The notes below the pieces were generated by a model. That model saw only the letters and a program-made list of their open reading frames with translations. It was not told where the DNA came from and did no database searches. DNA of 5,081 nucleotides from Propionibacteriaceae bacterium (GTDB taxonomy: Bacteria > Actinomycetota > Actinomycetes > Propionibacteriales > Propionibacteriaceae): the NCBI GenBank assembly GCA_031268065.1, contig JAIRXX010000258.1, positions 1 through 5,081 of the forward strand. Direction: 5' to 3'. How positions within the stretch are numbered: the stretch's first letter is position 1; the number at the start of each line of letters is the position of its first letter. This document shows positions 1 to 5,081 of this stretch, in pieces. The translations under genes were made by a program, and so were the position numbers.

Positions 1-557
1 TCGCCGCCGCCCGCGAAGGCGACGCCGACCAGGCGCTGGCCGCGATGGACGCCCACCGGCTGCTCTGCGGCCACCGCCAAGGACGCCACGGCGTCACTTG
101 GTGGACTGGCGCGGTGGAAGAATGGTTGGCCGAAGCCGATCCGTCGTTCGACCCGCAACAACACTGGTATCCCGGACAGCCATTGCTGGTCACCAAAAAC
201 ATGCCCGATATCGGGCTTTCCAATGGCGACACCGGCATCGTCGTCGCAAATGCCGAAGGGACTGCCGAACTGGCGTATTTCAGCCGGGGTGGGCACAGCC
301 ATGCCGTCTCAGTCTTCTTGCTGGAGGAGGTGCAGCCCGCCCACGCCATGACCGTCCACAAAGCCCAAGGCAGCCAATTCGAGACAGTCAGCCTGATCTT
401 GCCGCCGTTAGACTCCCCGCTGCTCAACCGGGAATTGCTCTACACCGCCATCACCAGGGCCAAGAGCGGAGTCCGGCTGATCGGCAGCGAAGAAGCCCTG
501 CGCCGCGCCGTTGTCAACCGCGCCCGCCGCGCCTCCGGCCTGGCCAAGCGCCTTTAG
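1..557 (+). CDS. recD: RecD, exodeoxyribonuclease V alpha subunit, C-terminal fragment (5' end outside window)
   Basis: This is the C-terminal 184 residues of an SF1 helicase; the frame is open to the left edge (first full codon at position 3), so the start is not seen. RecD is the 5'-to-3' motor of RecBCD, which unwinds and degrades DNA from double-strand ends. Counting from the first full codon, I see the NGDTG segment typical of RecD/TraA helicases (residues 74-78, in IGLSNGDTG), helicase motif V MTVHKAQGSQF (116-126) and motif VI LLYTAITRAK (145-154) with the arginine finger. The protein ends in RRASGLAKRL; an R-x-SGL tail is a mark of classical RecD as opposed to the longer RecD2 proteins. 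The N-terminal domain, Walker A and Walker B lie off the window. The gene converges on nudC with only 14 bases between the stops. RecD2 is the main alternative, which the missing N-terminus would settle. No frameshift or damage is visible. Confidence 0.9.
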   Translation, partial: AAAREGDADQALAAMDAHRLLCGHRQGRHGVTWWTGAVEEWLAEADPSFDPQQHWYPGQPLLVTKNMPDIGLSNGDTGIVVANAEGTAELAYFSRGGHSHAVSVFLLEEVQPAHAMTVHKAQGSQFETVSLILPPLDSPLLNRELLYTAITRAKSGVRLIGSEEALRRAVVNRARRASGLAKRL

Positions 558-571
558 CTACGCGCCTTGGC
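543..571. terminator. Imperfect hairpin at the convergent recD/nudC junction, possible bidirectional terminator
   Basis: GCCAAGCGC at 543-551 can pair with GCGCCTTGGC at 562-571, giving a 9-bp stem with one bulged C (565) and a 10-base loop that contains the recD stop codon. It spans the end of recD and reaches the base before the nudC stop, where a terminator shared by two convergent genes would be expected. Neither strand has a T-tract after the stem, so it is not a classical intrinsic terminator. High-GC Gram-positives are thought to use some hairpins without T-tracts, but the match could also be chance in GC-rich coding DNA. Confidence 0.35.
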
Positions 572-1435
572 TCACAAAGGCAAGGTGTCGCCCAGCCATC
601 CGTTGATCATCCGGCGGGCGATGGAATGGGCGTTGGGCAGCAGCAATTCGCCTGCCGCCACCGCTTGGGTGAATTCGGCTTTGCTGAACCAACGGGCGTA
701 TTCGATCTCCTCGCCGTCGATCTGCTGTTGGGTTGTCCGTGCCCGCGCAGTGAAGCCAAGCATCAGCGAGCGCGGGAAAGGCCAGGGTTGCGAACCGAAA
801 TAGCAGACGCTCTCCAACTTAATCCCGACTTCTTCGGCCACTTCGCGGTGGACAGCCTGCTCCAGGGACTCACCGGCCTCGACAAAACCGGCGAAGACCG
901 ACATCCGCCTCGGCGGCCAGACTGGTTGCCTCCCCAGCAGCAGCCGGTTATCCCGGTCCCGGATGGCGACGATCACCGCCGGATCGGTGCGGGGAAACAG
1001 CTCGCGCGGGCACACCGGGCAGCTCCGCGACCACCCCGGCGGCTCAACCTTGGTCGCATTGCCGCACACCGGGCAGAATCCAGCCTGGGAATGCCAATTG
1101 ACCAGGGCGGCAGCCGCGAAGACTATTTGGATGTCACCGCTGGGAATGTCATCCAGCAGTTCGCGCACCTCGCCCTGGGCCTGGGGCAGCATCCGCGCGA
1201 AGACCGGGCCATCAGGCAGGCGGCCCAGGTAGAAGCAACTGTCTGGATCGTAGGGCTGGTCCACGCGGCTCAGCAACGGCAGCCCAGCGCTCCATTCGAT
1301 GCCCGAATCTGGCGCCACGGCCACCATCCGTGCTTTAGGCCCAGCCCATTGGGCAGCCAACCAGTCCAACCCGGCAGTCCGGTCGGCATGGCTGTCCAAC
1401 TGGCCGGGCAGCAACCACAACTTGGAGTCATTCAT
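572..1435 (-). CDS. nudC: NudC, NAD(H) pyrophosphatase / NAD-cap RNA decapping Nudix hydrolase
   Basis: This 287-residue Nudix enzyme splits NADH or NAD+ into NMN(H) and AMP; NudC of E. coli also removes the NAD cap from RNA 5' ends. Numbered from the ATG at 1435, it has a variable N-terminal domain (about 1-115). A zinc ribbon follows with CPVC at 121-124 and CPVC at 139-142. The Nudix box at 183-205 fits G-x5-E-x7-REUxEExGU exactly, with metal-binding glutamates in REVAEE (197-202). SQPWPFPRS at 215-223 is the family signature that separates NADH pyrophosphatases from other Nudix proteins. The length is near the usual 257-315. I chose ATG 1435; in-frame GTG 1438 and TTG 1444 are possible. 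No good Shine-Dalgarno precedes any of them, and the start overlaps the adnB stop by 8 bases, so translation is probably coupled to adnB. Cytosolic; no signal peptide or membrane segment. Confidence 0.96.
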   Translation of the reverse strand: MNDSKLWLLPGQLDSHADRTAGLDWLAAQWAGPKARMVAVAPDSGIEWSAGLPLLSRVDQPYDPDSCFYLGRLPDGPVFARMLPQAQGEVRELLDDIPSGDIQIVFAAAALVNWHSQAGFCPVCGNATKVEPPGWSRSCPVCPRELFPRTDPAVIVAIRDRDNRLLLGRQPVWPPRRMSVFAGFVEAGESLEQAVHREVAEEVGIKLESVCYFGSQPWPFPRSLMLGFTARARTTQQQIDGEEIEYARWFSKAEFTQAVAAGELLLPNAHSIARRMINGWLGDTLPL

Positions 1436-4400
1436 CACCGGCAACGTTAGCCACTAACTCTTCCAGCTGGGCGTCGGTCCATATTTGGGCGGGGCGGACC
1501 TCCTCGCCCCGGCTCAGGTCGTAGAAAACGGCGTCCACCTGGTCGAGTCCGACGCCGCGCAGCCGGGACCAGGCCAATCGGTAGCAGGCCAACTGGAGCG
1601 GGTCGGAGCGCCGCGCATCGCCAGTTTTCCAATCCACCACCTGGTAGGCGTGGGAACCCACTGCGGCGAAAACAGCGTCTATCCGCCCTCGGATGACCTT
1701 TCCGGCGAGAGTCAGCGTAAAGGGGGCCTCCACTGCGACCGGGGTGAGATCGGCGTAACGGCTGGCGGAGAAAGCCGCGATCAATTCAGTGTCGGCGGCG
1801 GGCAAATCACCGAATTGCTCATCGTCCAAAGTCAGCTGACCGGCCATCCGCTGCTCCAGCCAGCGGTGGAACCGCGATCCGGCCCGCTGGGACTCCCGCA
1901 CCAGCTTTGGGGTGGGCAGCAGCAAATCTTGGAGGAAGGCGTGCCGGTCTTTGCGCAGCCGGGACAATGCGCTCACCGACAGGTAGCGCGGCGCTTCCAC
2001 CAGCGGTTCTGGAAAAGCTTCTGCAATCAGCGCGTCGGCGCGGCGTGCCCAAGCCAGCAGTTCTGGCGGCAGCGGTTGTCCGGCACCTTGCCTGGCCAGC
2101 GCTTCGCGCACCGACTCAGCGGCCAAGCTGCGGCGGCGGCGATGCTCGATATCGCCGAGGTCGGGCCAGGCCAACTCTGTCTCGGCTAGCTGGTGCGGAT
2201 TCTCGGCGGAGAATTGCTCCGGCTCGCTGTGGACGTCGGCGAAGGCCCGCAACACTTGGAAATAGGGCGAAGGCGTCCGCGCGGTCTTGAGGCCGGCGAT
2301 CCAGACATGGGAACTGGCATAGACCATCGTTTTTGCCCTGGTGACAGCGACATAGGCCAAGCGGTCTTCCGACTGGCGGTGCGCCAGCTTCATCTGCTCG
2401 GCGTAATCGGCCAGCCCGGCCTTGGTGACAGCATGGAGTTGCGGTATTGCCCCGGCGTCTCCGCGCAGCGGCGCGGGCAGCACCGTCGGATTGCTGGTGT
2501 ATAGCGGCTCGCCATGACGGTAGGGGAAGACTTGGTCGGCCAGCGCGGGCAGGAAGACGGCATCCCATTCCAGCCCCTTGGCCCGGTGGACGGTGAGCAG
2601 CTTCACACAATCCTCCTGGCTCAACACCGGCTGCTCCAACCCCATCCCCTCAGTTAGCTCAGCTTCGAGATAGGCGAGCAGCCCGCCCAAATCGGCGTCG
2701 GCGCCGAAGGAAGCATATTCGCCAACCGCATCGCGGAATGCCGTCAGCATCGCGCTGCCCGAGCCGTTCACCCGAAGCTCCCCGCGCACCCCGAGCCTGG
2801 CGGCGACTTGATCGACCAAATCGATCAGCGATCCGGATGCCCAACTGCCCAACTCATCCAATTCGGCGCTGAACAACGCCAAGCGCCGACCGCACTCAGG
2901 GGAGATATCAGGCGGCGGGTCATAGACGGCCTCCAGCAAACTCGGCTCGCCGTGGTCAAGCTGGCGGGCGCGTTTCCCCAACGCCGCCAGATCGGATTTG
3001 CCAATCGCCCATCTTGGCCCGCCAAGCAATTCCACCAGCGCCGGATTGGCCATCGGATCGTGCAAGACTTGGAGCGTGGCCAAGATTTGCGCCACCGCTG
3101 GCACGCGCAGCAGCCCGCCCAAGCCGACGATTTCCGCCGGGATATCACGAGCGGCCAACACCGTGTAAAGATCGGAAACCTGCCAATTCGTGCGGGCGAG
3201 GACCGCGACGGATTTCCAACCGGAAACCACGCCGGTCTCCACGAGTGCGGCGATCTTATCGGCTATGGAAGCCAACTCGAGCGCCCAGGTGTCGAACAGG
3301 GCCGTTTCCACCCGCCCGCGTCCGATTGATTTGGGCAGCGTCAGCGCCAACTCCGGGCGTCCGGCCCGCTCGGGCAACCCCGCCGCCAGCTCATTCGCCG
3401 GGCCGATGATCTGGCCCTGGCTGCGCCGGTTAACCCTGAGCGGATAGGAATCGGCCTGCGATCCGTCAGCTTTTCGGAATTGGGCGGCGAAGCCCAAAAT
3501 ATTGCTTGACGCAGCACCCCGCCATCCATAGATCGCCTGGCTCGGATCGCCCACGGCGCTCACCGGATGGCCTAGGCCCGTAGCCGGGGTTTCGCCGGAG
3601 AACAGGCGACCCAGCAATGTGGCCTGGGCCGCCGAGGTGTCTTGGTATTCGTCGAGCAGGACGATCCGATATTGGCTGCGCAAAGTATCCGGCACTGCTT
3701 GGTGCCGCTTCACTATCTCGGCTGCCAAGGCCAATTGGTCGGAGAAATCCGCATATCCCCGGCTCGCTTTGGCCTGCTGGTAGGCGTCAACGAGTTGCAG
3801 CAATTCTGTCCGGGCCAACGTCGTCTGCAGCGCTGCGGCGATATCGGCGTAGGGCTTTCCCCGGTACAGCGGGGCCTGCTCCAATTCCTGCTGGAAAGCC
3901 GCCGCAAACCCGCGCAAATCGGCATCGCCGAGCAGATGCGAATTCATCGCCTGGGCGAGCGAGAGCACCCTTCTGGCCAGAGCGGGAACGGACGAGTCGC
4001 CAAAGTGCGCGAAAGGTCCGGGAGCGGCGGAAACCACTTCGCAGGCCAATTGGAATCTGGCCGCGTCATTCAGCAGCCGAAGCTCTGGCTCCACCCCGAG
4101 CAGCATCCCGTATTCGCGCACCAGCCGAGCGGCGAAGGAATCATAGGTGAGCACCAATTCCTCATCTTCATCGCTGATCCCAGCTTTGGCCAGGGCCGAA
4201 AAAATCCGGGCGGACAATTCGGCGGTGGCCTTGCGGGTGAACGTCAGGCCGAGCACCTGCCCGCGTTCCAGCTGGCCCGAACCGACCAGCCAAACCACCC
4301 GCGCCGCCATCACCGTCGTTTTCCCCGAACCCGCTCCAGCGATGATCACCCCTGGGCTGAGCGGCGCGGCAATGGCCTGGAGCTGTTCGGCGGAAAAGGG

Positions 4401-4442
4401 AATGCCCAACACCTCGGCCAAATCACTGGGTTCGTTCAGCAT
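1428..4442 (-). CDS. adnB: AdnB, motor-nuclease subunit of the AdnAB double-strand-break resection complex
   Basis: This complete 1004-residue protein has a UvrD-like SF1A helicase followed by a RecB-like nuclease. With AdnA it forms a heterodimer that moves 3' to 5' on single-stranded DNA, unwinds broken ends and cuts the strands; in mycobacteria AdnB is described as the leading motor. Visible helicase motifs are Walker A AGAGSGKT (35-42), Ia LTFTRKAT (66-73), II LLDEYQDTS (262-270), III AVGDPSQAIYGWRGA (296-310), IV LRVNRRS (335-341), V LLTVHRAKGLEWD (615-627) and VI RLAYVAVTRAK (694-704). GPRWAIGKSDLAALGKRAR (475-493) is typical of actinobacterial AdnB. The C-terminal PD-(D/E)XK domain keeps all key residues: H859 (GSRFH), D922 (GRIDAVF), D937 and K939 (VVDWKTGD), and Q950/Y954 (QLACY). 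No cysteine cluster for Fe-S follows. Start ATG 4442 has AAAGGAG five bases upstream and abuts the adnA stop. It is slightly shorter than the roughly 1,100 residues of mycobacterial AdnB. Length and operon position argue against plain UvrD/PcrA, RecB or AddA. Confidence 0.95.
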   Translation of the reverse strand: MLNEPSDLAEVLGIPFSAEQLQAIAAPLSPGVIIAGAGSGKTTVMAARVVWLVGSGQLERGQVLGLTFTRKATAELSARIFSALAKAGISDEDEELVLTYDSFAARLVREYGMLLGVEPELRLLNDAARFQLACEVVSAAPGPFAHFGDSSVPALARRVLSLAQAMNSHLLGDADLRGFAAAFQQELEQAPLYRGKPYADIAAALQTTLARTELLQLVDAYQQAKASRGYADFSDQLALAAEIVKRHQAVPDTLRSQYRIVLLDEYQDTSAAQATLLGRLFSGETPATGLGHPVSAVGDPSQAIYGWRGAASSNILGFAAQFRKADGSQADSYPLRVNRRSQGQIIGPANELAAGLPERAGRPELALTLPKSIGRGRVETALFDTWALELASIADKIAALVETGVVSGWKSVAVLARTNWQVSDLYTVLAARDIPAEIVGLGGLLRVPAVAQILATLQVLHDPMANPALVELLGGPRWAIGKSDLAALGKRARQLDHGEPSLLEAVYDPPPDISPECGRRLALFSAELDELGSWASGSLIDLVDQVAARLGVRGELRVNGSGSAMLTAFRDAVGEYASFGADADLGGLLAYLEAELTEGMGLEQPVLSQEDCVKLLTVHRAKGLEWDAVFLPALADQVFPYRHGEPLYTSNPTVLPAPLRGDAGAIPQLHAVTKAGLADYAEQMKLAHRQSEDRLAYVAVTRAKTMVYASSHVWIAGLKTARTPSPYFQVLRAFADVHSEPEQFSAENPHQLAETELAWPDLGDIEHRRRRSLAAESVREALARQGAGQPLPPELLAWARRADALIAEAFPEPLVEAPRYLSVSALSRLRKDRHAFLQDLLLPTPKLVRESQRAGSRFHRWLEQRMAGQLTLDDEQFGDLPAADTELIAAFSASRYADLTPVAVEAPFTLTLAGKVIRGRIDAVFAAVGSHAYQVVDWKTGDARRSDPLQLACYRLAWSRLRGVGLDQVDAVFYDLSRGEEVRPAQIWTDAQLEELVANVAGDE

Positions 4443-5081
4443 TCAAGCTCCTTTGACCGGACAGCCGGCATTGAAGGAGCACCCTTGGCAATGCTCGTTC
4501 CCGATGGCCGGATATTCCCCGGCCGCGACGATCCGGGCGGCTTTGGCCAACCGGTGCTCCACCCAGTTTGGATAGTCCGCCTCTTGCGGATCGTCCCCCA
4601 AATGTGGATGGGTGGACAAAGCGTCTTGGCGGCGGGTGACGGGCTGGCCGCTGGCGTACTCATTGCCCAGATAGACAGCCTCGGCCCCAGCGGATCGGTC
4701 GCCCGCCGCAAAGCTGCCTGATTCGATGGCGGTTTGATAGACCCCAAGCTGTTCCAGGCCGCGCACCGCCCGGTTGGTGGGCACCACCCGCGCGGTTTTG
4801 AAATCGACCACCTGCAAGCCGGACTCGACGCGCTCCAGCCGGTCAATCGCGCCGTTGATCCGCAATCGGACGCCGGACAACTCGCGGGTGAATTCAAAAG
4901 CCACCTCCGTGCCCAGCACTTCGGCATCGCGGCTGGCCGCCCAGCGCTGGAAACGGGCGATGGCCGCACCGGCTTTCTCCCGATACGCCTTTGCCTGCCA
5001 GCTTGTGGGCATCGGGATGCTGGCGATATGCGCGTCCAGCCATTCATCCACTTCCGCAGCTGACAGCTGGCCCTGCTGGAT
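4443..5081 (-). CDS. adnA: AdnA, motor-nuclease subunit of AdnAB, C-terminal nuclease fragment (5' end outside window)
   Basis: This is the last 212 residues of a longer protein. The frame stays open to the right edge past the GTG at 5051, so that GTG is an internal valine and not the start. It is the C-terminal RecB-like PD-(D/E)XK nuclease module. In fragment numbering it shows INGAIDRLE with D80, VVDFKTAR with D93 and K95, and LEQLGVYQ with Q111 and Y115. It ends in C198-x2-C201-x5-C207. In AddB-type nucleases and AdnA such a trio, with one more cysteine upstream of the nuclease core, holds a 4Fe-4S cluster that staples the domain; here the fourth cysteine and the domain's histidine would lie beyond the edge. 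The UvrD-like motor is also off the window. The stop at 4443-4445 directly abuts the adnB ATG. In mycobacteria adnA likewise lies just upstream of adnB. I identify it from this module, the Fe-S cysteines and the neighbour; a different RecB-family nuclease is unlikely. Confidence 0.92.
   Translation of the reverse strand: MQQGQLSAAEVDEWLDAHIASIPMPTSWQAKAYREKAGAAIARFQRWAASRDAEVLGTEVAFEFTRELSGVRLRINGAIDRLERVESGLQVVDFKTARVVPTNRAVRGLEQLGVYQTAIESGSFAAGDRSAGAEAVYLGNEYASGQPVTRRQDALSTHPHLGDDPQEADYPNWVEHRLAKAARIVAAGEYPAIGNEHCQGCSFNAGCPVKGA
4448..4454 (-). promoter_or_regulatory. Ribosome binding site of adnB, inside the adnA 3' end
   Basis: AAAGGAG on the minus strand lies five bases before ATG 4442 and is embedded in the last codons of adnA. 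It is the clearest Shine-Dalgarno match in the window and supports this start for adnB. With the TGAATG junction directly after it, ribosomes ending adnA can restart on adnB, which suits equal output of two subunits of one heterodimer. Confidence 0.8.

Noticed and set aside
1436..1444. Longer nudC start at TTG 1444 or GTG 1438
   Set aside because: Both add only one to three residues and have no better ribosome binding site; the ATG at 1435 is the simpler choice, though not proven.
98..1450. A 450-codon plus-strand open frame across recD and antisense to nudC
   Set aside because: It overlaps recD in another frame and runs opposite the intact, motif-complete nudC. Its translation is rich in R, P, Q, H and G with no domain I recognise, as expected of a shadow frame in GC-rich DNA.
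3642..4721. A 359-codon plus-strand open frame antisense to adnB and adnA
   Set aside because: It lies opposite the conserved helicase motifs of adnB and the nuclease end of adnA. The translation has no recognisable fold or motif, and no ribosome binding site is evident. It is explained by codon bias on the other strand.
4436..5047. A second minus-strand open frame of about 200 codons over the adnA end
   Set aside because: It is out of frame with adnA, whose frame shows the PD-(D/E)XK residues and the Fe-S cysteines; this frame shows only biased composition.
4443..5051. A free-standing nuclease gene starting at GTG 5051
   Set aside because: The frame continues without a stop to the window edge, and the nuclease module would lack its N-terminal histidine and fourth cysteine. 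It is better read as the tail of adnA.
1..5081. A novel defence or accessory system
   Set aside because: All genes belong to well-described families with intact motifs and a known operon order. No mobile element, repeat array or unknown coding region is present to support a new system.

Overview
This window is almost wholly coding and carries parts of two DNA double-strand-break end-processing systems that face each other. The sequence is GC-rich (roughly 60% by eye). The gene pair adnA-adnB followed by nudC is characteristic of actinobacteria; in mycobacteria the order is adnA, adnB, one other gene, nudC. I therefore infer an actinobacterium, but cannot name the order or genus.

Layout: the left edge (1-557, plus strand) is the C-terminal third or so of a RecD-type helicase, the alpha subunit of exodeoxyribonuclease V. 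After a 14-base gap, three tightly packed genes run on the minus strand, read right to left. These are the C-terminal end of adnA (cut by the right edge, 5081-4443), complete adnB (4442-1428) and complete nudC (1435-572). adnA stop and adnB start abut as TGAATG, with a good ribosome binding site inside adnA. The adnB stop lies inside the start of nudC (8-base overlap). This is a translationally coupled operon whose promoter must lie beyond the right edge. The convergent recD/nudC junction holds an imperfect hairpin without a T-tract.

Function: AdnA and AdnB form a heterodimeric motor-nuclease. Each subunit has a UvrD-like motor followed by a RecB-like PD-(D/E)XK nuclease, and the complex unwinds and resects broken DNA ends for recombination. 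RecD belongs to the separate RecBCD machine, so this genome probably has both systems at one locus. NudC is a zinc-ribbon Nudix hydrolase for NAD(H) and, by family knowledge, NAD-capped RNA. All catalytic motifs that fall inside the window are intact.

I found no RNA gene, mobile element, CRISPR array or long non-coding stretch. I see no previously undescribed system. The notable points are the juxtaposition of the two resection systems and the direct fusion of nudC to the adnAB operon.
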